NCBI GenBank assembly: GCA_947571775.1
Contig: CANOZK010000003.1
Span: 185,225-249,224 of the forward strand
Reading direction: 5' to 3'
Origin: an uncultured Lachnospiraceae bacterium
Lineage (GTDB): Bacteria > Bacillota > Clostridia > Lachnospirales > Lachnospiraceae
Length of the DNA stretch: 64,000 nucleotides
The notes beneath the pieces were generated by a model. That model had not been told where the DNA came from. It did no database searches and worked only from the letters and a program-made list of their open reading frames with translations. A program made the position numbers and the translations under genes. Shown here one piece after another: positions 40,055-49,169 of this stretch (position 1 is its first letter; each line of letters opens with the position of its first letter).

Positions 40055-41330
40055 ATGCTAAAAATTAAAGATCTGGAAATGTTAGAAGATATCGATCTTG
40101 TATATAAAAATAAAATCGTTTTGTATGGAGCAGGAGATTATGGGCGTAGAGCACTGAGATTGTTAGGCCAGTTGGAAATTCCGGTTTATGGAGTTTGTGA
40201 CAGTAATGAATCTTTGTGGGGGGGGTGGGTGGATAAAAGGTCATAAAATCTTGTCAATTCAGGAATTAGTAGAAATCTCAAAACAAGAAAATATTTCGAT
40301 TATTGTGGCAATGGCTAATCCAAGTAGTGTTGAACAAGTATTGAAAACATTGGAGGAATGTGGAATATCAGATGTAGATTGTTATACGTATTTTGCTTTA
40401 AAATTTACTATTGAATTTCATATTAATAATTATCGTATTAATGATGTATACCGGAAAAATTTCAATAGGGCAAAAACGGCATATGTGGAATATGTATGGA
40501 ACGAGCTCAATATCATGAGAAAGCTTAATTATCTTTTTTCTCATATGTTATATGATTCGATTTTAATTTGGCAACCAGGAAAAGTTGGCTCTTCATCAGT
40601 GTTTAGAAGTTTAACGGAAATGGGCACTCGGTGTATTCATATACACCATCTGGCGGCAAATGTTAATTTAAACGTAAGGGAAAATAGTATTTGGGATAAA
40701 CCGCAGCTTTATCAGAAGCTGAGCAAAGGAGGTGATATTAGTTCATCTTTTCTGCATGATTCGGAAAAAATGAAAATTATTTCTCTGGTCAGAGATCCGA
40801 TTGAAAGAAGTGTTTCTCAGTATTTTCAGTTTTTTCAAATAGACGGGTATTTTATATACGATGCAGGTTACGATGACAGTGACTTAAATGTATACCAGAA
40901 AATAGCGAATCACATGGAACAAGGAATAAAGATAGGCGAATGTGGTTCTATGTTTGAATGGTTCAATCATGAGATCAAAGCAGCTTTGGATCTGGATGTC
41001 TATCAACATAATTTTGATAAAGAAAGAGGATATCAAATTATTCGTCAAAATAATGTAGAATTATTATTGATAAAAACCGAAAAACTAAATGATTGCCAAA
41101 AAGTTATAGAAGAATTTGTCGAAGCTAAAAATTTTAAATTGGTAAACGACAATATAGGAAACCAAAAACCATACAAATTTGTTTATGATGAAATAAAAAA
41201 ATCAATCCAAATCCCAGAACATATTATCAATTTTTATTACAAAGGAAATAAGGCTATGGACCATTTCTATACAGAGGAAGAAAAACAGAATTTTATCCGA
41301 AAATGGACAAAAAACAAAATAGAAGTATAG
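40055..41330 (+). pseudogene. Rossmann-sulfotransferase-like gene, frameshifted at a G8 tract
   Basis: Two overlapping frames make one protein of about 425 residues. The first (40,055-40,246) is a PglD-like nucleotide-binding start: NKIVLYGAGDYGRRALRLLG and VYGVCDSNESLWGG. The second (in frame through 41,330) continues it (GHKILSIQELVEI, IIVAMANPSSVEQVLKTLEECGI) and then shows a sulfotransferase-like domain with QPGKVGSSSVFRSL (5'-phosphosulfate loop) and SLVRDPIERSVSQYFQ. The break is at eight G (40,218-40,225); seven would restore one frame. So it may be phase-variable rather than dead. Much more AT-rich than its neighbours. Role could be modification of a surface glycan. Confidence 0.75.
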
Positions 41331-41341
41331 GAGGAAAAATA

Positions 41342-42589
41342 ATGCCAAGTGAAATCAGAGATATCAATTTAGCCGAGTCCGGCGAGCGGAAAATCCAGTG
41401 GGTAAAAAGAAACTGTGATTTGCTGCGGACGTTGGAGGAAGAATTTTCCAAAACAAAACCATTTGCGGGCAAGAAAATCGCCCTGTCTGTGCATTTGGAG
41501 GCGAAGACCGCGTATCTGTGCAAGGTTTTGGCGGCAGGGGGGGCGCAGATGTACATTACCGGGAGCAATCCCCTTTCCACCCAGGACGATGTGGCGGCAG
41601 CGCTGGTAAAAGCCGGCCTGGAGGTTCATGCCTGGTATAACAGCACGCCGGAGGAATACAACGCGCATATCCGCAGCGTGTTAAAACCCGGTCCGAATAT
41701 TATTATCGACGACGGCGGGGATCTGGTGCATATGATGCATACGGAATTTACGGATCTGATTCCCCAGGTCATCGGCGGCTGTGAGGAAACCACCACAGGG
41801 ATTATCCGGTTAAAAGCCATGGATCAGGCCGGGCAGCTCCAGTTCCCGATGGTGATGGTCAACAATGCGGACTGCAAGCATTTGTTTGACAACCGTTACG
41901 GCACCGGACAGTCCGTATGGGACGGCATCAACCGCACGACGAACCTGATTGTAGCAGGTAAGATCGTGGTGGTAGCCGGATATGGCTGGTGCGGCAAGGG
42001 GACCGCTATGCGCGCCAAAGGTTTGGGCGCCAGAGTCATTGTCACAGAGATCGATCCGGTAAAAGCCATTGAGGCGGTGATGGATGGATTCGACGTGATG
42101 CCGATGAAAGAGGCCGCAAAATTAGGGGATTTCTTTATCACGGTGACCGGATGCGAAAAAGTCATTGACGAAGAGGATTTTGCCCAGATGAAAGACGGCG
42201 TCATCCTCTGCAATGCCGGGCATTTTGACTGTGAGATCGATATGGCCAGGCTGCGGGAAATCGCGGTGGCCAAGCAGGAGATGCGTCAAAACATCATGGG
42301 ATACCAGTTGGAAAACGGACGCTGGATCTGCGTGCTGGCAGAAGGACGGCTGGTAAACCTGGCGGCAGGCGACGGCCATCCGGCGGAAATCATGGATATG
42401 AGCTTTGCCATTCAGGCGCTGTCGGCGAAATATCTGGTAGAGCATCAGGGAAGCCTGACTCAGAAACTAATTGACGTACCAGAGGAGGTAGACCAAGACG
42501 TTGCCCTGCGCAAGCTGTCTTTCCTTGGAAAATCCATTGATGTGCTGACACCAGAGCAGGAAGCATATTTGAACAGTTCAAGTATTTGA
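41342..42589 (+). CDS. ahcY: Adenosylhomocysteinase
   Basis: 415 residues. NAD-binding VVAGYGWCGKGTAMRAKGLGA, the catalytic Asp-Glu-Lys region (DDGGDLVHMMH, CEETTTGI, NNADCKHLFDNRYGTGQS) and the C-terminal HPAEIMDMSFAIQAL are all present. It splits S-adenosylhomocysteine into adenosine and homocysteine. AGGAGG stands before the ATG at 41,342. Length is shorter than the ~470 residues of many bacterial enzymes, as in the archaeal/thermotogal type lacking an insert. Confidence 0.93.
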   Translation: MPSEIRDINLAESGERKIQWVKRNCDLLRTLEEEFSKTKPFAGKKIALSVHLEAKTAYLCKVLAAGGAQMYITGSNPLSTQDDVAAALVKAGLEVHAWYNSTPEEYNAHIRSVLKPGPNIIIDDGGDLVHMMHTEFTDLIPQVIGGCEETTTGIIRLKAMDQAGQLQFPMVMVNNADCKHLFDNRYGTGQSVWDGINRTTNLIVAGKIVVVAGYGWCGKGTAMRAKGLGARVIVTEIDPVKAIEAVMDGFDVMPMKEAAKLGDFFITVTGCEKVIDEEDFAQMKDGVILCNAGHFDCEIDMARLREIAVAKQEMRQNIMGYQLENGRWICVLAEGRLVNLAAGDGHPAEIMDMSFAIQALSAKYLVEHQGSLTQKLIDVPEEVDQDVALRKLSFLGKSIDVLTPEQEAYLNSSSI

Positions 42590-42624
42590 CAGACGGGTCT
42601 ATATGCCGCAAAAGGGAGGGAACT

Positions 42625-43065
42625 ATGAGAATTGGTATCGGAAACGACCATTCGGGGGTAGAGATGAAGCGGGAAATTGTAAAATTTCTGCAAGAACAAG
42701 GCCATGAAGTGGTCAATTATGGAACAGACGAAAGCACAAGATGCGATTACCCCGTTTATGGGGAAAAGGTGGGCCGCGCGGTAACCGCTGGGGATGTGGA
42801 TAGGGGAATCCTGATCTGTGGAACAGGTCTTGGCATTTCTCTAGCCGCCAACAAAGTCCGCGGCGTCCGGGCGGTGGTGTGCAGCGAGCCATGCACGGCA
42901 CGCTTGTCCAGACAGCACAACGATGCCAATGTACTTGCTTTCGGCGCGCGCATTATAGGCATAGAAATGGCAAAAATGATCGTGGAAACCTGGCTGAGCA
43001 CGGAGTTTGAGGGCGGGCGACATCAGCGCCGGGTGGATATGGTGATGGAGATGGAAAACAAATAG
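42625..43065 (+). CDS. rpiB: RpiB/LacAB-family sugar-phosphate isomerase
   Basis: 146 residues. Characteristic GNDHSGVEMKREIVKFLQEQGHEV, the active-site cysteine in GILICGTGLGISLAANK, and the RLSRQHNDANVLAFGARIIG segment with the catalytic His. RpiB interconverts ribose-5-phosphate and ribulose-5-phosphate; allose- or galactose-phosphate isomerases are relatives. The split transketolase downstream fits a pentose-phosphate role. AAAGGGAGGGAAC precedes the ATG at 42,625. Confidence 0.9.
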   Translation: MRIGIGNDHSGVEMKREIVKFLQEQGHEVVNYGTDESTRCDYPVYGEKVGRAVTAGDVDRGILICGTGLGISLAANKVRGVRAVVCSEPCTARLSRQHNDANVLAFGARIIGIEMAKMIVETWLSTEFEGGRHQRRVDMVMEMENK

Positions 43066-43080
43066 GCGGGAGAACAAAAC

Positions 43081-44256
43081 ATGGATTACAATCAGCAAAG
43101 CCTGCGGATGCATGAAGAGCATCGGGGGAAAATCAGTGTACAGAGCAAAGTGGAGCTGCGGACAAAGGACGATTTGAGCACAGCTTACACCCCTGGAGTT
43201 GCACAGCCTTGCAGGGAAATCAACGAGAACAAGCTGGAAGTATATAAGTATACGGCAAAGGGAAACCTGGTAGCTGTGGTCACAGACGGAACAGCCGTGC
43301 TGGGGCTGGGGGATATCGGCCCGGAAGCCGCTATGCCGGTGATGGAAGGCAAAGCCATTCTATTTAAACAGTTTGGAAATGTGGATGCATTTCCGATTTG
43401 CCTGGATACCAAAGATGTGGATGAGATCGTGGAAACCGTTGTGCGGATGGCTCCCACATTCGGCGGAATCAATCTGGAGGATATCTCAGCCCCCAGGTGC
43501 TTTGAGATTGAACAAAAACTAAAGGAACGGCTGGATATTCCCGTGTTCCACGATGACCAGCATGGGACGGCGGTGGTTGTGCTGGCGGCTATCATCAACG
43601 GCTTGCGGCTCACCGGGAAACAAGCGGCAGACTGCAAAGTTGTGCTCAACGGATCTGGAGCCGCCGGGATTGCTATTGCAAAGTTATTGCTTCGCTATGG
43701 CTTCCAAGATCTGATTCTGTGCGATCGAAAAGGTATGATCAATCAGAAAAATGCAGGCAATCTGGTAAAACAGGAGATGGCAAAGGTCACCAACCTGGAA
43801 GGAAAAGAGGGAAGCTTGGCGGACGCCCTGAAAGGTGCAGACATTTTTATCGGCGTGTCCGCACCCGGCAGCGTTACCCAGGAGATGGTAAAATCCATGA
43901 ACCCGGATCCGATGGTGTTTGCAATGGCCAATCCGATTCCAGAGATTATGCCGGAGGAGGCCAAACAGGCGGGAGCGAAAATCATCGGCACGGGCAGATC
44001 GGATTTTCCCAACCAGATCAACAACGTGCTGGTATTCCCCGGCATTTTCCGGGGGGCCCTGGACGTACATGCCAGAAGCATTACCGAAGAAATGAAGATG
44101 GCAGCGGCTAAAGGCCTTGCAGATCTGGTGGAAAAAGAAAAACTGGCTCCAGATTATGTGATACCAGACGCCTTAGACCCAAGGGTGGCAAAGGCCGTAT
44201 CCCAGGCGGTCGCTCAAGAAGCGGTAAAAAGCGGTATCTGCAAGAATTTATTGTGA
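43081..44256 (+). CDS. NAD(P)-dependent malic enzyme
   Basis: 391 residues, the short bacterial type. Motifs: LSTAYTPGVAQPCREI, VTDGTAVLGLGDIGPEAAMPVMEGKA, PVFHDDQHGTAVVVLA and the Rossmann VVLNGSGAAGIAIAKLL. It decarboxylates malate to pyruvate with reduction of NAD(P). It lacks the phosphotransacetylase-like C-terminal domain of the long enzymes. 15 bp after rpiB, probably in one operon. It could supply pyruvate and reducing power. Confidence 0.93.
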   Translation: MDYNQQSLRMHEEHRGKISVQSKVELRTKDDLSTAYTPGVAQPCREINENKLEVYKYTAKGNLVAVVTDGTAVLGLGDIGPEAAMPVMEGKAILFKQFGNVDAFPICLDTKDVDEIVETVVRMAPTFGGINLEDISAPRCFEIEQKLKERLDIPVFHDDQHGTAVVVLAAIINGLRLTGKQAADCKVVLNGSGAAGIAIAKLLLRYGFQDLILCDRKGMINQKNAGNLVKQEMAKVTNLEGKEGSLADALKGADIFIGVSAPGSVTQEMVKSMNPDPMVFAMANPIPEIMPEEAKQAGAKIIGTGRSDFPNQINNVLVFPGIFRGALDVHARSITEEMKMAAAKGLADLVEKEKLAPDYVIPDALDPRVAKAVSQAVAQEAVKSGICKNLL

Positions 44257-44363
44257 ATGTAAATGTGATTGCGCAAGTGCGGCGCACAAAGCGATCCACT
44301 TTCATAGCCAGTGATGTCTGCATAAGCGGACATATCAATTTAGGATAGAGAAAGGAAGCAAAT

Positions 44364-45206
44364 ATGGACGATAAGACAAAAAAGGAGCTGGAAAAATTAG
44401 CACTTCAGATCCGAATGGGTGTTGTAGAAGAGATCAAAGCCCGCGGGTTTGGCCATATTGGCGGAAGTTTAAGTATATGTGATGCTCTGGCTGTTTTATA
44501 TGGAAGGGAAATGAAGATCGATCCAAAGAATCCCCAGTGGCCCGAAAGGGATAAGCTGGTGTGTTCCAAGGGTCATGCCGGGCCGGCCATCTATTCGGTA
44601 CTGGCGGTAAAAGGTTATTTTCCTTATGAGGAGATTAAGACTCTAAACCAACCGGGAACCAATTTCCCCAGTCACTGCGATAAAAAGAAAACCATCGGCG
44701 TAGATATGACTACCGGTTCTTTGGGGCAGGGAACTTCCCTGGCCGCAGGTATGGCGCTGGGCGACCGATTAAAAGGCAGAGACAGCCGGGTTTTTGTGAT
44801 TGTGGGCGATGGAGAGAGCAACGAAGGACAAGTATGGGAAGCGTTTCTCTTTGCGGCAGCGAAAAAACTTTCCAATTATGTCGTGCTGCTGGACAACAAT
44901 AAGAAGCAGTTGGATGGTTATGTAAAAGACGTGCTGGATACCGGAGATTTGGCGGCAAAGATGAAAGCCTTCGGATTTGACACACAGGCCGTGGACGGCA
45001 ACGATATCGAGGCAATGGCCCAGGCGTTGGAGCGGACAAGGCAGGGCGGTGAAAAACCTTATGCGATTGTGATGGATACCGTAAAAGGAAAAGGAATCCC
45101 AGATGTGGAACAGACCATGGCGAACCACAGCATGAACATCGATGCAGAACAATGTGATAAATGGCTGGCAGACCTGCAGAAAGCATATGCTGCTTTCGGT
45201 GAATAG
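44364..45206 (+). CDS. Transketolase, N-terminal subunit
   Basis: 280 residues, the TPP-binding half. HIGGSLSICDALAVLYG, KGHAGPAIYSVLAVKG, TGSLGQGTSLAAGMALG and the TPP motif VGDGESNEGQVWEAF...LDNNKKQLDG are visible. With its partner (next gene, 11 bp on) it forms a split transketolase, common in Clostridia. The 107-bp gap upstream holds a small ATGTCTGC/GCGGACAT hairpin without T-tract. Confidence 0.94.
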   Translation: MDDKTKKELEKLALQIRMGVVEEIKARGFGHIGGSLSICDALAVLYGREMKIDPKNPQWPERDKLVCSKGHAGPAIYSVLAVKGYFPYEEIKTLNQPGTNFPSHCDKKKTIGVDMTTGSLGQGTSLAAGMALGDRLKGRDSRVFVIVGDGESNEGQVWEAFLFAAAKKLSNYVVLLDNNKKQLDGYVKDVLDTGDLAAKMKAFGFDTQAVDGNDIEAMAQALERTRQGGEKPYAIVMDTVKGKGIPDVEQTMANHSMNIDAEQCDKWLADLQKAYAAFGE

Positions 45207-45217
45207 GAGGGAACGAG

Positions 45218-46177
45218 ATGAAGATTGTATACAATGGAGAAAAAGATTCCCGTGCATTTAAAGATATATTGGGCACACAGCTGCAGGCGCTGGCCGAGGA
45301 AGATCCCGATGTGATCTATCTGGATGCGGATTTGATGAGCTGTATCGGGACGGCGAAATGGGCGATGGATTCCAATCAGGGTATCAATTGCGGAATTGCA
45401 GAGGCAAATATGGCAGGCGTGGCCGCCGGGCTTTCTGCCAGTGGTTTTAAGCCTTACATTCACAGTTTTGGGCCGTTTGCCTCCCGCCGCTGCTATGACC
45501 AGGTGTATTTATCCGCCGGATATGCAGGCAATCCCATAACGGTCATCGGTTCCGATCCGGGCGTATGCGCTGCCTTTAACGGCGGAACGCATATGCCGTT
45601 TGAAGATATGGCTCTGTACCGTGCCATGCCGGGCTCTACTGTTTTGGATATCGCAGACTGCAACCAGTTGATCAGCGTGTTAAAACAAGTCAAAGACATG
45701 GACGGGGTAAAATATATCCGCGTGGGCCGGAAAAACTGTGCGAAAATCTACGCAGACGGCGAAGAGGTGCCGATCGGCAAAGGCGTAACCCTAAGAGAAG
45801 GAAAGGACGCAGTGGTATTTGCCACAGGGATTTTGCTCCATGAGGCGCTTCAGGCAGCGGAAACCCTCGCCAAAGAAGGAATCGAGATTACCGTTGTGGA
45901 TATGTTTACGGTCAAACCGCTGGATGCGGCCTGCGTGCTTCAATACGCCAGAGAAACCGGGGCAGTGGTGACCGCGGAAAACCACAACAAAATCGGAGGC
46001 CTGTACAGTGCCGTCTGCGAAGTTCTGGCGTCTGGTGAGCCGGTTCCGGTGGAATATGTGGCTGTGGAAGACGTGTTCGGCGAAGTAGGCCCTCAGGATT
46101 ATCTGCAGAAACAATTTGGGCTTACTGCGGAGCATATTGTGGAAAAGGTAAAAGCGGCAGTGGCGCGCAAAAAATAA
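45218..46177 (+). CDS. Transketolase, C-terminal subunit
   Basis: 319 residues with the pyrimidine-binding and C-terminal domains: QGINCGIAEANMAGVAAGLSASGFKPYIHSFGPFASRRCYDQV (residues about 55-97) and the later VVTAENHNKIGGLYSAVCEVL. The glutamate of GIAEAN activates TPP in the partner subunit. AGGAGGGAACGAG precedes the ATG. Terminator-like hairpin follows. Confidence 0.93.
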   Translation: MKIVYNGEKDSRAFKDILGTQLQALAEEDPDVIYLDADLMSCIGTAKWAMDSNQGINCGIAEANMAGVAAGLSASGFKPYIHSFGPFASRRCYDQVYLSAGYAGNPITVIGSDPGVCAAFNGGTHMPFEDMALYRAMPGSTVLDIADCNQLISVLKQVKDMDGVKYIRVGRKNCAKIYADGEEVPIGKGVTLREGKDAVVFATGILLHEALQAAETLAKEGIEITVVDMFTVKPLDAACVLQYARETGAVVTAENHNKIGGLYSAVCEVLASGEPVPVEYVAVEDVFGEVGPQDYLQKQFGLTAEHIVEKVKAAVARKK

Positions 46178-46194
46178 AAGGAAAAAGAAAAGAT

Positions 46195-46229
46195 ATGGCT
46201 CCGTTGCTTTAAGCTGCGGGGTCATTTTT
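46195..46229 (+). terminator. Terminator after the transketolase genes
   Basis: ATGGCTCCG (46,195-46,203) pairs with CGGGGTCAT (46,217-46,225), including two wobble pairs, followed by TTTTA. It separates the transketolase operon from the next gene. Confidence 0.65.
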
Positions 46230-46242
46230 AGCAGGAGGATTC

Positions 46243-47196
46243 ATGTACGAGTATCGTTTTTACCAGTGGGTGCTTTTCTTTTTTATCTATTGCTTCTTCG
46301 GCTGGATCTGGGAATCTTGTTATGTGTCGGCAAAAGGGCGCAAATGGGTGAACCGAGGATTTCTCCATGGGCCGCTGATTCCCATTTATGGGTTCGGGGC
46401 AGTCGGCGTCCTATTTGCGGTGCTTCCGGTTCAGGACAATTTGATTTTGGTGTATCTTTTCGGCATGATTGGCGCTACCCTTTTGGAATACGTGACAGGA
46501 GCGGCTATGGAAAAAATCTTCAAGGTCAGATATTGGGATTATTCCAATAAACCTTTCAATTTAAACGGACACATCTGTCTAGTATCCTCTCTGGCGTGGG
46601 GTGCTTTTTCGGTGTTGCTGATTCGCTATATCCATGCGCCTGTGGAGATTCTGGTGCTCGGATTACAGACAGACGCAGCGGAATTTCTGGCCTTTGTGGT
46701 GACGGTCGTCTTTGTAGTGGACGCTACACAGTCCTTCAACGAGGCTATGGATCTGCGGGAGATCATCGAGCGGATTACGGAGAGCAGCCAGGAGGCCAAA
46801 CGGATTCAGAAACGTATCGATGTGATTGCTGCGCTGATCGATGCGGATGTACAGGAAGGCAAAAGGAAGGCGGCGCAGTTTAAGAAAACCGTGGAAGGTC
46901 ATTTGTCTGCGGAGCATAAGCTTCAAGCTCTTTCTGACAATATAGGAATGTATCTGGAACATGCCCGGAAGAAATCTGAGAAGGCGACGCAAAGCTTCCG
47001 GGAGGAACTAAGAAAGATCAGCGAGGAGATGCGAAAGCTTCAGGAAAGTCTGGAAAATCAACAGCAAAAAATCGGTCAGTTAAGAAACCGGCAATATTCG
47101 CGTTCCATGCGCTTGCTGCGCAGAAATCCCGGCGCGGTATCCAGGGCATATAAGGAGGCATTGGAAGAACTCCTGCATGACAGTGGGGACTTGTAG
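46243..47196 (+). CDS. CmpB-like membrane protein (putative ABC transporter permease family)
   Basis: 317 residues. About five membrane helices in residues 8-155 contain the family pattern FFGWIWESCYVS, NRGFLHGPLIPIYGFGA, GAAMEKIFKVRYWDYSNKPFNLNGHICLVSSLAWG. From about 165 to 300 it is a charged coiled coil (ITESSQEAKRIQKRIDVIAA... LRKISEEMRKLQESLENQQQ), inside the cell. The family is named after a transporter, but a true permease role is unproven. Stands alone between two terminator-like gaps. Confidence 0.75.
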   Translation: MYEYRFYQWVLFFFIYCFFGWIWESCYVSAKGRKWVNRGFLHGPLIPIYGFGAVGVLFAVLPVQDNLILVYLFGMIGATLLEYVTGAAMEKIFKVRYWDYSNKPFNLNGHICLVSSLAWGAFSVLLIRYIHAPVEILVLGLQTDAAEFLAFVVTVVFVVDATQSFNEAMDLREIIERITESSQEAKRIQKRIDVIAALIDADVQEGKRKAAQFKKTVEGHLSAEHKLQALSDNIGMYLEHARKKSEKATQSFREELRKISEEMRKLQESLENQQQKIGQLRNRQYSRSMRLLRRNPGAVSRAYKEALEELLHDSGDL

Positions 47197-47295
47197 GAAT
47201 TACGTGTTTAAACACAAAAGGGACACACAATAAACACATTTATTTTTTATGATGGTAAAAGCTATTTTTTGGAAAAGAGACAGGAGGTAAAAAGA

Positions 47296-48303
47296 TTGAT
47301 TGAAGTCAGAAATCTGGTAAAAAAATACGGCAGTCATCTGGCGGTGGATCATCTGAGTTTTGTGGTGGAAAAGGGGCAGATCTACGGTTTTCTCGGCCCC
47401 AATGGAGCGGGAAAATCCACCACAATGAATATTATGACCGGATATCTGGGCGCTACGGAAGGGGAAGTGCTGGTCAATGGCCATAATATGTTAAAAGAAC
47501 CGGAGGAAGCCAAGAAACGAATCGGCTATTTGCCGGAAATCCCGCCCCTTTATACAGACATGACCGTAGAAGAGTACTTAAAATTTGCAGCAGAGCTGAA
47601 AAAAGTGAAACGCGCTGAGATCGCGTCCCAGGTAGAACAGGTCATGGAGCGGATAAAGCTTACGGATGTGAGACATCGGTTGATCCGGAATCTCTCAAAA
47701 GGCTATAAGCAGAGAGTGGGACTGGCCCAGGCGGTTTTGGGTTTCCCGGAAATTATTATTCTCGATGAGCCGACGGTGGGGCTTGACCCCATGCAGATTA
47801 TTGAGATCCGACAGCTAATCCGGGAGCTGGCCAAGGAGCACACGGTAATTTTAAGCTCGCATATTCTGGCGGAGGTGCGGGAAGTCTGCGATTATGTTAT
47901 GATCATTTCCAAAGGAAAGCTGGTTGCCAGCGATACTCCCGATCATCTGGAACATTTGATCGAAGGGGAGGAGACCCTGGAGTTGGAGGTAAAAGGAAGC
48001 CGCAGACAGGCGGAGAGTATCCTCAGCGGCATATCTGGGGTAAAAGAGGCCAAATACGAGGAACAAGGCGGCATGACCAGCATACAGATACAGGTAGCAG
48101 ATCAGCAGGAAATCCGGGAAGAATTATTCTACGCTTTTGCAGAAGAAAAATGTCCCATATACCGGATGCAAATTTCAAAGGCCACGCTGGAGGATGTATT
48201 CCTGGAGCTGACGCAGAATGAGAGGGAGGATATATTAAAAGAAGAGCAGCCGGAAACTGCAAAAAACAGAGAGGAGGGCGCAGACCATGAGGGGGATTTA
48301 TAA
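47296..48303 (+). CDS. ABC transporter ATP-binding protein (GldA/ABC-2 type)
   Basis: 335 residues. Walker A GFLGPNGAGKSTTMN, signature NLSKGYKQRVGLAQAVLG, Walker B IIILDEPTVGLDP, and the H-loop ILSSHILAEV. A C-terminal extension of about 110 residues is like other drug/gliding ABC-2 ATPases. The start is a TTG at 47,296, 6 bases after AGGAGGT; the frame can also start at a TTG at 47,269, which lies upstream of the ribosome site. It overlaps the permease gene and belongs to a four-gene operon. Confidence 0.88.
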   Translation: MIEVRNLVKKYGSHLAVDHLSFVVEKGQIYGFLGPNGAGKSTTMNIMTGYLGATEGEVLVNGHNMLKEPEEAKKRIGYLPEIPPLYTDMTVEEYLKFAAELKKVKRAEIASQVEQVMERIKLTDVRHRLIRNLSKGYKQRVGLAQAVLGFPEIIILDEPTVGLDPMQIIEIRQLIRELAKEHTVILSSHILAEVREVCDYVMIISKGKLVASDTPDHLEHLIEGEETLELEVKGSRRQAESILSGISGVKEAKYEEQGGMTSIQIQVADQQEIREELFYAFAEEKCPIYRMQISKATLEDVFLELTQNEREDILKEEQPETAKNREEGADHEGDL

Positions 48304-49153
48304 GCGGGAATTGAAATCGTATTTTTATTCTATGATTGGATATGTATTTATCGCTTTTTTGGTAGCGTTTGTGGGAATCTACTTTATGGCATATAACCTG
48401 AACATGGGTTATCCGTATTTTTCTTATACCCTTTCTGGGGGGTTGTTTATTTTGCTGCTGGCCATTCCGATTCTGACAATGAAAAGCTTTTCGGAGGAGC
48501 GGCGCAGCAAGACCGACCAGCTTCTTCTTACCGCTCCCGTTACCTTAGGGCAGATTGTGTGGGGAAAGTATCTGGCGATGGTCACGGTTTTTGCCATTCC
48601 AAACCTGATTTTCTGTCTGTTCCCTCTGATAATCAAGGCGTCGGGGCAGGCGTATCTAAAGGTGGACTATTGGGCGATTCTGGCCTATTTCCTGTTGGGC
48701 AGTACGTATATTGCGGTGGGGATGTTTTTATCCTCTTTGACAGAAAGTCAGATTATTTCCGCGATCAGTACTTTTGGCGTGCTGCTGGTGCTGTATCTGT
48801 GGAACGGGCTTTTGGACTTTCTTCCCACGAATGCAGGCGGGAATCTGGCTGGGGTGCTGCTAATCTGGAGCTTGCTGGTGTTCGCAGTCTATCAGATGGC
48901 AAAAAACTGGATCCTGGCGGCGATCCTGGAAGTGGCCGGAGCGGCCGCAGGCGTGGCCGTTTATTTTCTGAAACCTGCCTGGATGGAAGGTCTGCTGCCG
49001 GAAGTTTTTGGGAAGCTGTCCCTGTCCAACGGATTCACCAGCGTCGTCAATGACAGACTTTTGGATATCAGCAGTTTGTTCTTGGGGGTGTCGGTCATTG
49101 CGTTGTTTGTTTTTTTAACCATACAGACTATCCAGAGAAGACGGTGGAGTTAG
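48287..49153 (+). CDS. ABC-2 type permease (GldF-like)
   Basis: 288 residues, six to seven membrane segments. IYKRELKSYFYSMIGYVFIAFLV at the start and GGLFILLLAIPILTMKSFSEERRSKTDQLLLTAPVTLGQIVWGKYLA at the middle are typical of the GldF/NosY-like permeases. It overlaps the ATPase gene by 17 bp. Together with the next two genes it resembles the gldAFG group, here without motility context. Substrate unknown. Confidence 0.87.
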   Translation: MRGIYKRELKSYFYSMIGYVFIAFLVAFVGIYFMAYNLNMGYPYFSYTLSGGLFILLLAIPILTMKSFSEERRSKTDQLLLTAPVTLGQIVWGKYLAMVTVFAIPNLIFCLFPLIIKASGQAYLKVDYWAILAYFLLGSTYIAVGMFLSSLTESQIISAISTFGVLLVLYLWNGLLDFLPTNAGGNLAGVLLIWSLLVFAVYQMAKNWILAAILEVAGAAAGVAVYFLKPAWMEGLLPEVFGKLSLSNGFTSVVNDRLLDISSLFLGVSVIALFVFLTIQTIQRRRWS

Positions 49154-49169
49154 GAGGGGGAAGCGAAAC

